Shown: positions 29,452 to 40,861, counted from the stretch's first letter. The stretch: 64,000 nt of DNA from Lachancea dasiensis (GCA_900074725.1 LT598455.1:63802-127801); one strand, 5' to 3'. Translations and numbers: made by a program. The notes: generated from the letters alone by a model not told the origin.

Positions 29452-29547
29452 CACATTCATACGCTACATTTCGAGTTCAATACAAGCATTAGAACGTCAC
29501 TGACCTAGATCAAAAATGTGCTCAAGAGATTGAGCAACGTTTTGAAG

Positions 29548-31671
29548 CTACTCTGGCTCAAACGCCTGACTAGCTGCGCCCATCAAAGCTTCCATCGCTT
29601 GTATTTGATAATTGACATCATTAATATCAGTGTCATTGGGTGCCACTATTGTCGGGCCCCAAATAATACAGACGCTTTTCAAGTTCATTCTGTTCGAGGG
29701 CTCATGGTCCATTACTCGCATCAAGTGAAAGGTCAGAGCTCTTAAGGTCCAATATTGACTATCCGGTAGTTTATAAATTAGGCCATGCATGAAGTTTCTT
29801 CTTGTGACGGGTTCTTGAATTGAGAGACATGTCTTGATCTCAGAAGTCATGGAGGGAGGCAGTAGCGGTTCTGGCAAACTTGAGAAAAAGGTCTTTAGAA
29901 GAGATGCAGCCAAGTATATGTCAGATTCAGTATGATTTTTGGGAGGCACAATCATGGAGATGTTTGATGGATCATTGTCTATCTCGCCCTTTATCCTACC
30001 TACGTCCAAGACATTTGCCGATTTTCGATAAATGCCTTCCAAATCAAGACCATGCTTGTCAACCACGTAGATACACTGACGTACAACAGCGGGGACCATT
30101 TCTTGTTCATATTCCATCAAAGCTTCTAAAGAAATTCCAAATGTTTTGAAATTTCTGTTGATGCCAGGGGGCATGGCCAGGGATGACTGAATGTGCGATA
30201 CGGGCCTCTCGCTGCCAGACGTTACCATGGATGTGGTGAGGCTTGTAGTGCGAGTTGCGTTTCCGGGATCCAATGTAGCAAAGTCCTTGCCTTCGTGTTC
30301 TGCCGAGCTGTCTTTGTTTTCCGCAGCTTCTAGCATCGATGAGATCGGCTTTTGCTGCAATGGGACCGGTGACGCGGAGCCTGCTCTAGGTACATTCGAA
30401 GGATATTGGCTAACAGGCACTGGTTGATGATTCTTTGTCACGGAGGCTGGTGAATCAGAGTTCGAGTTTGATGTTGAGTCGAATGGGGACTCATGCTGTG
30501 TTGAAACAATTCTCTTGGGGAGCGAATTTGCGGGAGGGTTGTACGTTTGAATATTTGATGTATTGAAGGACTTTTGAAGTGGTTTGTTGTAACCAGCCCT
30601 ACCTTGAATAGGCTTGGCCATCGAGGGGTGCTGCTTGTATTCAACAGGTATGAGGTTTTTGTTCACAAAGTTGTTACTTCTTGAACCTTGATTGTACTTG
30701 TTCAAAAAATTGTAGATATCTTGGCTGTTAGACATGGAAACGGCTACTGACTTCATAGACTTCGAGGAATCAAAGGGTGTTACAGTTACGCCGCTGTTGA
30801 GTATCAGGGTTTCAGTCCAGATGGTATACTTTTGGAGCTGGATCGCTATGGCAGTGTCCATTTCTAAGACGAGATCCTTCAATTCGGACACAATCTTGGG
30901 TCTTTCTTTGTTCAAAAAGGTGTTACGAAGCGATGTAGAATGATCGACTTTCTGCTTGAAGTCCAGGTCTGCACCGTCGATCTTTCTCTGCAAGTCTTCC
31001 TCCTGTTCTCGCGTTGTCTTGGATCCTCTCAACGTGAGTTTAGTTTTCGTTGGGTCGGCCATCTTCAGTTTCTCCCAATCCTGGCACAGCGAATTATATC
31101 TGTTTTTGGCCTTCTCTGCCAAGTGAATAGCGTCCGCCACCTCTTTCTCGAGTCTGCGACTAGTCTCTTTCAGTCCCTTTCGCGTCTTCGTCATGGTGGC
31201 TAATAAGGCACCTAATTCGTCGCACATCTTCTGCAGGGCAATGACATAGCTGTGCTTTACCTGGGCGAGCTTGCCGTCGAAATCGAGCACCTGGTGTATG
31301 CTCCGCTGCAGAGACGAAGCAGGCGTGCTATCCTGAAAGAAATTCTTGTAAGTTTTGCCCAGTTCCTGGGCGTGGACATCTTCCAGGTACGACTTTTTAC
31401 GCACAAACTTGGTTAGCTCTTCGCATGTGAGTAGTGACTGTTTGAGCCTAGACAGAAGGGCATTGATAGCAACGTCTGAGCTGAGGACCCGCGCAATTTC
31501 AGGCCGCAGCAAAATGTCATCGATTGGGATAGTCTTCTTGTCGTCGGTCGAAGTCTCTCCCGCTGTGTTAGGTGTGGTGTTAGCCAAGCCCACGCTGCTT
31601 GGTTCGGGTGAATTTCCCTGATTTTCCTCTACAGATCTTTCCGTACTAGACGAAACCCGAGATTCTGCCAT
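29548..31671 (-). CDS. RGD1: F-BAR and RhoGAP protein Rgd1
   Basis: This 707-residue protein is the GTPase-activating protein for Rho3 and Rho4, acting at bud tip and neck in polarity and low-pH survival. An F-BAR domain spans about residues 55-310 ([24 protein letters not shown]; coiled [14 protein letters not shown]). A long Ser/Pro/Asn-rich linker follows. The RhoGAP domain covers about residues 510-705 ([34 protein letters not shown]) with the arginine finger Arg549 in GIYRKS. S. cerevisiae Rgd1 has 666 residues; the extra length lies in the linker. It is followed in the conserved order by TAE1, with snR60 between. Confidence 0.96.
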   Translation of the reverse strand: MAESRVSSSTERSVEENQGNSPEPSSVGLANTTPNTAGETSTDDKKTIPIDDILLRPEIARVLSSDVAINALLSRLKQSLLTCEELTKFVRKKSYLEDVHAQELGKTYKNFFQDSTPASSLQRSIHQVLDFDGKLAQVKHSYVIALQKMCDELGALLATMTKTRKGLKETSRRLEKEVADAIHLAEKAKNRYNSLCQDWEKLKMADPTKTKLTLRGSKTTREQEEDLQRKIDGADLDFKQKVDHSTSLRNTFLNKERPKIVSELKDLVLEMDTAIAIQLQKYTIWTETLILNSGVTVTPFDSSKSMKSVAVSMSNSQDIYNFLNKYNQGSRSNNFVNKNLIPVEYKQHPSMAKPIQGRAGYNKPLQKSFNTSNIQTYNPPANSLPKRIVSTQHESPFDSTSNSNSDSPASVTKNHQPVPVSQYPSNVPRAGSASPVPLQQKPISSMLEAAENKDSSAEHEGKDFATLDPGNATRTTSLTTSMVTSGSERPVSHIQSSLAMPPGINRNFKTFGISLEALMEYEQEMVPAVVRQCIYVVDKHGLDLEGIYRKSANVLDVGRIKGEIDNDPSNISMIVPPKNHTESDIYLAASLLKTFFSSLPEPLLPPSMTSEIKTCLSIQEPVTRRNFMHGLIYKLPDSQYWTLRALTFHLMRVMDHEPSNRMNLKSVCIIWGPTIVAPNDTDINDVNYQIQAMEALMGAASQAFEPE

Positions 31672-32389
31672 GCAAATATAAGTCCCAAGAGTGACAGTCC
31701 TAGTGCCAAATCACTGATTGCACTCTGGCGGATGGTAGAGGCAGTCGAGGCTTTGAGCTTCCTTTAGTTGATTTCAGACAATGACCAATAACACCTATCA
31801 CGTATACAGTGATGTAATTTCCATCAACGGCCCATTCGAGACAGGCTTTGGCATTGTGAGAGGATTTGGACACTGGTCTAGTATTATTGGCTTACGAAGC
31901 TCTCCGGGACTTTTATCACTGATGCCTCGAAAGTGTAGCATACTCAAGAATGTCATGAAAACAAAAATTTTCGGATATTGTGACTCGACATCTTGGCCAA
32001 TGCAGTTCAGTGCTACGGCGTATCGTATCAGGACAGAACACCCTTGCCTATGCCTGCCTTAGCAGGCCCCGCTATAGCGATCAGAGAACATGCCTAAAGC
32101 CCTAGAGACCAGGTATTGAGATCACTAAACACGATATTGGAAAGTATATAAAGAGATGGAAAATTTGTATTGTATGCTGTTTAGCTTTCCTGAAAATGGC
32201 AGTGTTGCCCACACGGTCAGAGGCACGGCCCGGGCGGTGTTGAATGGCTGAAAGCTGGTCGTCGAATTGCTGTCTATAAGGTTTATGGACCGCAGATCGC
32301 GGCTTGTTAGGGCGATTTTACATTGCTTAGCGCTATTCTTGTAGTAGAAAGATTTGGTGAAAAACGGCACACCCCGCGATGTGGGAAAA
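31672..32389. other. RGD1 promoter and snR60 upstream region
   Basis: About 720 bp. A plus-strand TATATAAA at 32145-32152 lies about 245 bp before snR60 and could drive a 5'-extended snoRNA precursor. A 93-codon ORF at 31781-32062 is unrecognised and probably random. Confidence 0.5.
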
Positions 32390-32500
32390 GTCTCTTAACA
32401 TGATGATAGTATACCGGTTAATGCATAGTTCAACTGACATTTTGATTGAAGATAAAAATTACCATTGATTTTAGTCTTTCGCTCCTATCTGACTAGAGAC
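32390..32500 (+). ncRNA. SNR60: box C/D snoRNA snR60 (25S Am817 and Gm908 guide)
   Basis: Box C ATGATGA is at 32400-32406, D' CTGA at 32434-32437, a C'-like TTGATTG at about 32442, and D CTGA at 32489-32492. The ends close with a 6-bp stem, GTCTCT (32390-32395) with AGAGAC (32495-32500). The guide before D' (GCATAGTTCA) complements 25S UGAACUAUGC; the fifth-nucleotide rule selects A817. The guide before D (TTAGTCTTTCGCTCCTAT) complements 25S AUAGGGGCGAAAGACUAA over 18 nt with one G-U pair, selecting G908. These are exactly the two targets of S. cerevisiae snR60, whose gene I recall near RTT101 and AIM22. It ends 65 bp from the 3' end of TAE1, convergently. rRNA sequence and numbering are from memory. 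Confidence 0.93.
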
Positions 32501-32565
32501 GTGCTGTTACTATTATGTAGGACGTAGTGGAATACAGTGGCGTGGGCCCCGACCTAGACCACACC

Positions 32566-33607
<1,042 letters not shown>

Positions 33608-33844
33608 TTACTGTTCAAACGCTGGCAATGCCCAATTTGACTGCATGCTGTGGTTGTCGAAGGTGACTGGTAGCAACTCACTATCATACCACAAAAACTT
33701 GTGGATCCATCTAGGTACTCTCCACCAGCCGTCACGCTTTTGAATTGGAACCTGGGCTTCCATATCTAACGTACAGCCCATGTTTTGAAATTCTTGTTGC
33801 TTAGGAGGTATATAGTAGTTTTGCAGCCGTAGTAGACTTTGCAT
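33608..33844 (-). CDS. possible small protein, unknown function
   Basis: This 78-codon ORF runs from ATG to TAA between TAE1 and MIC12, a gap of about 1.2 kb. I do not recognise the protein. Its composition looks protein-like rather than random: Trp-rich core (KRDGWWRVPRWIHKFLWYDS), few rare codons, and a basic start MQSLLRLQNYY that might be a short mitochondrial presequence. It has no transmembrane segment or known motif. No S. cerevisiae gene is known to me at this position. It may be a genuine small gene, a remnant, or chance. Confidence 0.4.
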   Translation of the reverse strand: MQSLLRLQNYYIPPKQQEFQNMGCTLDMEAQVPIQKRDGWWRVPRWIHKFLWYDSELLPVTFDNHSMQSNWALPAFEQ

Positions 33845-34486
33845 GGTGTATTTCGAGAGTGTGAAGATTCTATCGTTGGAAACAGCTGAGAAATCTACTG
33901 TTAGCTCTCTTAATATTGTGTTGTATGTTTAGCTCGTTTGACGCTAGACATTTGGCATTTGACGCTTGGCCGAAAATGTTAAGGCATAGCTACTGGAGTC
34001 ACGGCAGTACGCAAACTGAGTGTTAAGGACAGTTAGTGCCGAGTAGAACTCTACCGTAGCCCTAAATGGTTACTTTTCGGATGCACGACAGTGCGGTGTA
34101 GGCTTGTGATTTCGATTGAGTTGTGCTTCCAAGGCAGCACACGCTAATTTTGAGTGAAAACCACCACCATCGGTCTCACGTACTGATCCAGAGGTACCGG
34201 ATGCAGAGCGGGCAGACCCCTGCTGAAGACCTTCGACTGTTGATTTCCACACTCTTGCATTCCTGCGCCAATCCCGGTAACATCGCAAAATCCACGCTGC
34301 AAGACCTTCCTTCAAAAGACTTTTATAGAGATACACATGTATGTATGTGGAGCTGGTGTGGTAGCTCAGGTGCCCATCGCCTGGGATGACCTAACCCATG
34401 CCTTATTTATCTCCCCATGCTTTTCAAAACCAACCACGACCACCATCTATTACCATAATGGCACCAGTTTCGCACCTTCTTGGGCA
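33845..34486. other. intergenic region downstream of MIC12
   Basis: About 640 bp. Only a short repeat TTTGACGCT (33938-33965 area) and an ATGT microsatellite-like run near 34339 were noticed. No gene recognised. Confidence 0.5.
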
Positions 34487-34777
34487 TTATTTGCCCCAGC
34501 TGTACACCCAGTCGGCGGTACTGCGAACTTGCGCGTTCCACATATCTTTCATGGTTTCACTCAACGGCCTCACAACAACCTCTCTCGCCTTCTGTCCTGT
34601 TTGATGGACAATAATGTCGTCCCTACGATCCAATATTCCTTGGACGTGGTCAGATACTCGTTTCCATGATGAATTTTGGTAATGGTACCCGTTTCTATCC
34701 ACTATATACATATAGGCAGCACCTCCAAGGACCGAACTAAGGCACGTAATCGATGCCAATTTCAATATCTTGCTCAT
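34487..34777 (-). CDS. MIC12: MICOS complex subunit Mic12 (Aim5)
   Basis: This 96-residue mitochondrial inner-membrane protein is Mic12/Aim5 (106 aa in S. cerevisiae), a subunit of MICOS that supports crista junctions. A hydrophobic segment at about residues 7-25 (ASITCLSSVLGGAAYMYIV) is followed by a soluble helical part with WKRVSDHVQGILDRRDDI and a C-terminal AQVRSTADWVYSWGK. The ATG at 34777 gives MSKILKLASI; the frame upstream starts only at a GTG. Its place after TAE1 follows the S. cerevisiae order YBR261C-YBR262C. It is divergent from SSH1. Confidence 0.87.
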   Translation of the reverse strand: MSKILKLASITCLSSVLGGAAYMYIVDRNGYHYQNSSWKRVSDHVQGILDRRDDIIVHQTGQKAREVVVRPLSETMKDMWNAQVRSTADWVYSWGK

Positions 34778-35340
34778 AATGTGAGTTAAACCGAAGCAAT
34801 GCGCACACTGTGACACCGCAGATGCTCTGCCAGCTTATATTTCAGAAGACCAACGAGTGTCACAACCAATTTGAGCTATCAAATTCATATATGATCATCA
34901 CACACGACATAAGATCAACTGTCGACACTGGTGTGCTAAGCACCTCAGTGGTCCTTGCTCTATGTTACCATCGCATGTTATCTATAAAAAACTAAGGCTC
35001 GCTGTGCCAGGATGGGACTTTGACCAGCCTGGTTTTGCCGAAATCTTAATGATAAGATGCAAGGAACTACAAAATTTAGCCACGAGAGCTGGGAGTTGTA
35101 TTCTTATGATCAGAGTCGATGTTCTTTACATCCATTGGCCATTCCTCCAGCCCGGAGCATGAACAGTTAGACCTATTTAGGCTCTTTTAGGTACACATTA
35201 TCGGGCTGTACTCAGGATGAGTACTCTTCAAATATACTGTCAAATAAGATTCCGAGTACCTTGAAAAATTTGATATAACACTCCAACGTAAACACTTTAT
35301 TCACCAACTGGAGTCTCCAAAAACCAACTCAATTAGACAA
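34778..35340. other. divergent promoter region, MIC12 and SSH1
   Basis: About 560 bp without recognised genes. Box C/D-like motifs on the minus strand (34895-34901 and 34842-34845) are only 60 nt apart and lack an adjacent stem. Confidence 0.5.
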
Positions 35341-36888
35341 ATGGCTGGCTGTAAGTGCTGCTTAATTTATATCGAGGGCAATTGATGTTTTGTACTAACA
35401 TAATGTGCTATTAAAGTCCGTTTGATCGAGCTTGCAAAGCCATTTTTGCCGTTGCTTCCAGAAGTGGAATTACCCTATGAGAAAATCGGGTTCGATGATA
35501 AGGTCGTGTACACGATCATAGCCGCTCTCATCTACGTGTTCGGCCAGTTCCCACTGGTGGGGATGGCCAAGGCCCCTGTGGAAGAAGTGAGCTCTCCGGT
35601 GTTGGATCCGATTTACTTTTTGCGTGGGGCTTTCGCCGCGGAACCAAAAACGCTCTTGGAATTCGGAATCTTCCCAGTAGTGTCTTCTGCGTTGGTCATG
35701 CAGGTCTTGGCGGGGCTCAAACTTGTCAAGGTCAACTTCAAGGTGCGTCAGGATCGTGAGCTGTTCCAGAGTTGCACCAAACTGTTCTCGATTCTTCAAT
35801 ACTTTGTTCTTGCCAACGTCTTCATTTTTTCTGGCTACTATGGTTCTGACCTAACCGTGTTCCAAATCGCGTTGCTAAATGTGCAGCTGGTTCTGGCAGG
35901 TTTCTTTGTGACCCTTCTAGTGGAGGTTATCGACAAAGGGTATGGTTTTACCTCCGGCTCTATGGCCATCACCGCTGTGACTATCGCCACTAACTTCGTG
36001 GGCGACGTCTTTGGTGTTAACCAGCTTCCAGTCGACAGCGAGGGCCACACTGAAGCCCAGGGTGCTGTCATCAATTTGTTGCAATCCATGCGGTCTTCTC
36101 ACAAGTCGTTTCTTGGCGGCATTGTGGGAGCGTTCAACCGTGATTACTTGCCAAACTTGACGACTACCCTTTTGGTTGTTGTCTTGGCTGCCGCAGTGTG
36201 TCTTCTCAACAATTTCCGCGTCGAGCTAGCCATCAGATCCACCAGAACTCGTGGTGTTAACAATGTTTACCCCATCCGTCTCCTCTACATTGGTGGCTTG
36301 TCTGTTTTGTTTTCGTATGTCATTTTGTTCTACATTCACATTGCTGCCTTTGTGTTGGTTCAACTCGTCGCTGGTAACGATCCCTCTTCCGTCATTTACA
36401 AGATTGTCGGCGGGTATGCTTCCTCCAACAATCTGTTGTATGTCCCACAATTCCCATTGTCTCTATTGACTCCTCCCAAGTCTGTCTGGGACTGTGTCAC
36501 AAGACAGCCATTGACACCAATGACTTTCACGACTTTCTTGGTCCTCACTGGTGCTTGGTTTGCCAACCTATGGCAACGCATCAGCGGTTCCTCAGCCCGT
36601 GACATTAGTGCTCAATTCAAAGAACAAGGTATCACTTTGACTGGACACAGGGAGCAAGGCATTTCTAAGGAATTGGAAAAGATCGTTCCAGTCGCTTCCA
36701 CCACAGGTGCCGCTGTTTTGGCTGTTCTTGTGGCCGTTGGTGAGCTCCTGGGCTTGAAGGGCAAAGGTGCTAGCATCATTTTGGGTGTCAGCTGTGGTTT
36801 CTCCCTACTGGAGCTCATCACCGTGGAATACCAACAAAGCGGTGGCCAGAGTGCCTTAACCCAAGTGTTGGGCGTTTCTGGTGCTTAG
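35341..36888 (+). CDS. SSH1: Sec61-like translocon subunit Ssh1, with one intron
   Basis: Exon 1 is only 10 nt (35341-35350), the intron 35351-35416, and exon 2 35417-36888, giving 493 residues that begin MAGFRLIELAKPFLP, matching MSGFRLI of S. cerevisiae Ssh1 (490 aa). Exon 2 alone has no ATG at its start; it is open only from a TTG. The protein is the channel subunit of the second ER translocon, acting in co-translational translocation. It has about ten membrane helices, the cytosolic loops SGSMAITAVTIATNFVGDVFG and RSTRTRGVNNVYPI, and ends EYQQSGGQSALTQVLGVSGA. Ssh1-specific residues favour it over Sec61. It converges with MRPL27. Confidence 0.95.
35351..35416 (+). other. spliceosomal intron of SSH1 (66 nt)
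   Basis: The donor is GTAAGT (35351-35356), the branch site a perfect TACTAAC (35393-35399) and the acceptor TTAAAG (ending 35416), 17 nt after the branch site. Splicing joins the fourth codon and restores the conserved Ssh1 N-terminus. I know of no intron in S. cerevisiae SSH1. Confidence 0.93.
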
Positions 36889-37166
36889 AAGTTTTCATGT
36901 GAAAGCACAATACAGTACTCATGACGATGGGGCCCCTTTCACGATTCTTATTGACCAAATAATTTTTGTACAAAGCGTTAAATAAAGAAGCTCTTGCAAA
37001 GCTTAACCTTACAGGACATCAAACGACAGCCCTGAGCTGATATGCATAGACCGAATCAACGTCGGACTGGCAGTAGGTAGAGTTTTTGATCTAAAAGTCA
37101 TTGAATGCTGTTCTAGCGTTTATATGCAAAAATTTGAAAGCTATGTACATGTTGTCTTTAGTGTGT

Positions 37167-37604
37167 TTACCCCCTTTCCACATAGCACTGTACGTCCGAA
37201 GCTTCGCTCTGTACTTTCCCATATTTAACATAGTCCCGAAGCTTCCGGAAATAGAGCTGCGTGTCCAAAGCACCCTTCTGGAAGCCTTGGAAAGTGTGTC
37301 TTAGCTCCGGTAGCCTGTGGCTGACAAGAGGTTTGAGTTCAGAATTGTAATTCTTAGGGGTCACAAATGTACGCACTTTTCTCCACTGAATTGTGTAGCC
37401 ACCATATCTTGTGTGCTTACCGATACCAGAGGAACGGGTACCTTTGTACATGGTTTTGTTTCCTTGTTTAGTGGTCAGAGGGGTCCGCCTGTTACCAGAT
37501 TTTGAAACACCGTAAAAGAGCGTCCCATCGCGATTTTTTTTCCAAGGCCTTGTCAAAAGGCTTACAGGAGACTCATGAAAAAAGGTGCTTAGTGTTGGTC
37601 TCAT
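37167..37604 (-). CDS. MRPL27: mitochondrial large-subunit ribosomal protein mL41
   Basis: This 145-residue protein (146 in S. cerevisiae) is Mrpl27/mL41 of the mitochondrial 54S subunit. The conserved core [44 protein letters not shown] and KVRTFVTP is nearly invariant. A short basic Ser/Thr-rich start ([15 protein letters not shown]) acts as presequence. The start ATG at 37604 fits the family length. The SSH1-MRPL27 pairing matches the S. cerevisiae neighbours YBR283C-YBR282W. Confidence 0.97.
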   Translation of the reverse strand: MRPTLSTFFHESPVSLLTRPWKKNRDGTLFYGVSKSGNRRTPLTTKQGNKTMYKGTRSSGIGKHTRYGGYTIQWRKVRTFVTPKNYNSELKPLVSHRLPELRHTFQGFQKGALDTQLYFRKLRDYVKYGKVQSEASDVQCYVERG

Positions 37605-37906
37605 TTCAGCAGGTTTTGTATGCGAGTCCCAAAACTAGATTTCTGTGATTCCATCGTAACATTATGTATGTTAAGGTGATCCATGTTAGTATAAAATTTT
37701 CAAATAAATTGATATCATTGAAGTACTTCACTGACACTGCTCACAAAGCGTTAACGAACGTCAGTTGAGAAACCAGTAAACTCACCGTTTTGGAGTGGCC
37801 ATATGTTCTATATGATGTCATCTTGATTAATTGTTCGAAGTATAGCTTCATATTTACATTGCTTGTATTTAATGCAGATGTTGCGGCTTTCTAAAATGCC
37901 GTTCTA
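37605..37906. other. MRPL27 promoter region
   Basis: About 300 bp between two minus-strand genes. AT-rich; no specific motif recognised. Confidence 0.5.
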
Positions 37907-39661
37907 TTAGACATAGTGATTGAGCCTCCACAGTCTAACCTTTCCCTGTTCATTTCCAGCCGCAAGCATTTCACCACGGGGAGAAAATGCTACACTTGTA
38001 ACTTTACCGAGAGGGGTACCGCTTGTTGGCCAATTTGAAAAGACTTTACCCGATGGTAAATGCACCAATCTCAGAGAGTCCTTGGTTGCTCGCGAGGCCA
38101 TGCATAAAATTTGACCATCTGGGGAAAATGCCAAAGATGACACGGGCGTTGTTAATTGGTCTAATTTAGCAACGGGCTCGGGAGTGTTGGAGAATCGATC
38201 GTACACATGCACATAGCCACTTTCACTGCCGATCGCTAGCCACCTATTGCGTCTAACCTTTTTTAACGGCAGGAGCTGTGTGCTGTTATTACCACCACCC
38301 ACTTGGATGGTCGTGATACCAACGTTACCCTCATCCCTCCAACGACGCATCACCTCACCTTGCCTAGCCAAATCAAACTCCCAAATCTCACCATATGTGT
38401 TGACCATGAGTAGAACAGTTTGGAAGCGATTGTTAGAGATTGGTTTGTAATCAACACAAAAATCCGCCAACACACCTTCGATTTTACAGCCCGTCATCCA
38501 TACGCCCGAGGTTGCATTCAAAACATTCACCCACCCATTGTTACCTTGCAGCAGAACTATACCATGAGTCTGACCCTGTTGGTCGCAAAAATGAGCCATT
38601 TTAAAACTCTCAAAGGAGCGCTGAGTTTCCTCGTGTCCGTACATCCTTGAAATTTTCTCTATCTTTGATTGCTGACTAGCCCCAGTGGATGAAATATCCC
38701 AAGAGTGCATGTAGCGGCGTCTACCCGCAGTGAAGATTTTCTGTTCTTTATGCGAGGGCGACACATAGATTGCACATGTCTGAACTGGTGTTCCCGTTAG
38801 GTACAAACTTGTGACTAGATGATTGTTCTTTCCATCTATGTGATAGATGCGTAGTGTTCTATCGTAACCACCCGTCAGCAGCAAGGGTTTAGAAGGATGG
38901 AATGAGAGCGATTGAATGGCTGCACGAGAGGGATGTGCAGCATTTGCATCTTTCAAACGTATGATATCCAGACTTTTGGGAGGGAGCAAACGGCTCGAAG
39001 TGTCGTGGTAAGTGTACGTACTCTGCAAAATTTTGGAAAGGGCGCTCAAATCTCCGTTGACAACCTGTTCGAGGCCCTCATCGCTGCCAGAGTCATTTTC
39101 GTCGGAAACTTCGCTCGCATCCGGCGAGTCGACCCACTTGGGTCTGGGATATATCTTCTCATACTGTGCTCTCAGCCTCAACACATAGTCTCTACCCTTT
39201 ATGCGGCCCTCTGTGTAGGATGTCCGCAGCTTTTTGGTCCTATTTGTCATTGGAACGGCAACCTCAACACGTTCATCATCCGAGTCCGACCATGCGTTGT
39301 CCTCTGCACTTTCGTCTTCGCTAGAATACTGCTCATCTTCACTATTCCCTTCATCTTGGCTTGCGTCGTCCAGAGACATCTGGTCTTTTGACTTATCATC
39401 TGCCCCGTCATCCACGAAAAAAAGCTGATCGTCATTCATGCGATCCATGTTGTCGTGAGCCTGCTCGTCCTCATCCTCTAACTCACTATCGGCCTCTATC
39501 ATTTCGATGTGCTCATCGTCAGCCGCCTCTGGGCCCAAGAAGTGCAATTGTGCCAAACTTTCATGAAAATCAGCAGTATCTCCAAATACCAGCTTGCTCA
39601 GTAAAAGTTCCTCCTCATCCGGAGGTGGAGCAGTATATGTTCCATTCTCAACAGTGCTCAT
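37907..39661 (-). CDS. UTP18: small-subunit processome protein Utp18
   Basis: This 584-residue nucleolar WD40 protein (594 in S. cerevisiae) belongs to the UtpB module of the SSU processome, needed for early 18S pre-rRNA cleavage. The first 180 residues are very acidic (PPPDEEELLLSKLVFGDTAD; NDDQLFFVDDG). A conserved linker follows (YPRPKWVDS, then LDIIRLKDANAAHPS). Beta-propeller blades occupy about residues 245-584 (IQSLSFHPSKPLLLTGGYDR, IFTAGRRRYMHSWD, GNNGWVNVLNATSGVW, SLAFSPDGQILCMASR). The ATG at 39661 is the first in frame; the extension upstream starts at a GTG. Tandem PAC motifs and an RRPE lie immediately upstream. Confidence 0.97.
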   Translation of the reverse strand: MSTVENGTYTAPPPDEEELLLSKLVFGDTADFHESLAQLHFLGPEAADDEHIEMIEADSELEDEDEQAHDNMDRMNDDQLFFVDDGADDKSKDQMSLDDASQDEGNSEDEQYSSEDESAEDNAWSDSDDERVEVAVPMTNRTKKLRTSYTEGRIKGRDYVLRLRAQYEKIYPRPKWVDSPDASEVSDENDSGSDEGLEQVVNGDLSALSKILQSTYTYHDTSSRLLPPKSLDIIRLKDANAAHPSRAAIQSLSFHPSKPLLLTGGYDRTLRIYHIDGKNNHLVTSLYLTGTPVQTCAIYVSPSHKEQKIFTAGRRRYMHSWDISSTGASQQSKIEKISRMYGHEETQRSFESFKMAHFCDQQGQTHGIVLLQGNNGWVNVLNATSGVWMTGCKIEGVLADFCVDYKPISNNRFQTVLLMVNTYGEIWEFDLARQGEVMRRWRDEGNVGITTIQVGGGNNSTQLLPLKKVRRNRWLAIGSESGYVHVYDRFSNTPEPVAKLDQLTTPVSSLAFSPDGQILCMASRATKDSLRLVHLPSGKVFSNWPTSGTPLGKVTSVAFSPRGEMLAAGNEQGKVRLWRLNHYV

Positions 39662-39690
39662 TTGACCTCCTTCAGCTTCCACTTGAATGT

Positions 39691-39720
39691 GCGATGAGAT
39701 GCGATGAGTTTAAAATTTTC
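39691..39720 (-). promoter_or_regulatory. tandem PAC motifs plus RRPE (UTP18 promoter)
   Basis: Two adjacent 10-bp copies of the PAC element (GCGATGAGAT at 39691-39700, GCGATGAGTT at 39701-39710) are followed at once by an RRPE-like core, GAAAATTTT on the minus strand (39712-39720). PAC and RRPE together mark ribosome-biogenesis promoters in S. cerevisiae, bound by Dot6/Tod6 and Stb3. They lie 30-60 bp before the UTP18 ATG. Confidence 0.85.
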
Positions 39721-40861
39721 TAGCTCTTGAAATTTAAAATCATATTAATATGTATATTATTTACAAACTCAACGATAGAGAAAGCTCACGCGGGAGTGAG
39801 TAAATTTATATAAGCAGACCCTGAAGTCTCTTGATTGTTGAAATGTTTTCTATCTTGCTGTTATTGGTATTTTACAGATTGGGACCCCTCTGATATTCTT
39901 TCAGCGATACTTGTAAAAACTACGGCTCAAATAGCCGCGAATGGGCTTTAGTTGTATTATAACTCTCTATACCGGGAAGCTGTCAAGCTTAGCTCAAGAA
40001 CCTGGCTCAAGAAGCTTTTAGATGGTAAGTCAAGCCGAGAAAAGTCATGCGGAAGTAGATTCTGATCGAATTTTGAACCGCATGTTATTATGATAGTTCA
40101 TTGCTGGCGAACAAACCAACTTGGATGGCTCGAGGTTGGCGACGCTGGTACACAAGAGAGTTTAATGGCTGTTAAAGAAAATATGGAATCGAGTCTGAGA
40201 TTAATCGCGCTCGACAATCTTTGTGGCCCAACCAAAAACTGCACCCCCAAGACACACGCCACACAATGGAAGCCAGCTATTCACGATATCAAACAGAAGA
40301 TAAGAAATATCGAGCAAAGTACCTGTTTCACTATACTAACGCTGATTAGAGCCTGCCGGTGACCTGTTGTGTTTACCTTTTTGGACAGAGGTGCTACCAT
40401 GGGGATGACCACCTATCTCAGTAACATAGTAAAACAACGCCATTCTAAGATCAAAACACTAAATGGGTGCATATTTGCCGAAGAGCTAATAGAAGACGCC
40501 CTTTAGATAGGAATTACGTTCGATGGGATGATGTTGTAACATGATAATAAGTTAACTCATGTCAAAGATGGCACCTATCGAAAACAGTCATACCCCTGCC
40601 ACCTTAAGAAAAAAGGGCACGCAACAGATCTAGCCAAGCTGCGGTGCTTTACTGCCTCCAGGCGGCATTTCACTTCTTCCCAATGGTTTACATTTTTTTA
40701 AATTTTAGGTCCGATGACAACTTGAACTATGAAAATCATACATTGTGCGGAGATTAACTATAAAGTCCCGTCAAAATACATCAACAAGGCAAACTTATCT
40801 GGCAGTCCTCAAGATAGCGGTAAAATACCCAGTTTTCTTACATCTGCTAAGGAGTTTGAGA
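39721..40861. other. divergent region UTP18-DUG2
   Basis: About 1.1 kb. It holds a TATA-like TTTATATAAG near 39807 on the plus strand, an unrecognised 90-codon ORF at 40090-40362, and intron-like signals: GTAAGT directly after an ATG (40022-40030) and a perfect TACTAAC at 40334-40340 followed by TAG ending 40349. A 75-codon ORF from an ATG at 40729 overlaps the DUG2 start in another frame. Confidence 0.5.

Noticed and set aside
34842-34901. Box C/D-like pair on the minus strand between MIC12 and SSH1
   Set aside because: Only 60 nt long, with no stem next to the boxes.
40090-40362. 90-codon plus-strand ORF between UTP18 and DUG2
   Set aside because: No recognisable feature or codon bias, and it overlaps the intron-like signals; coding status unsupported.
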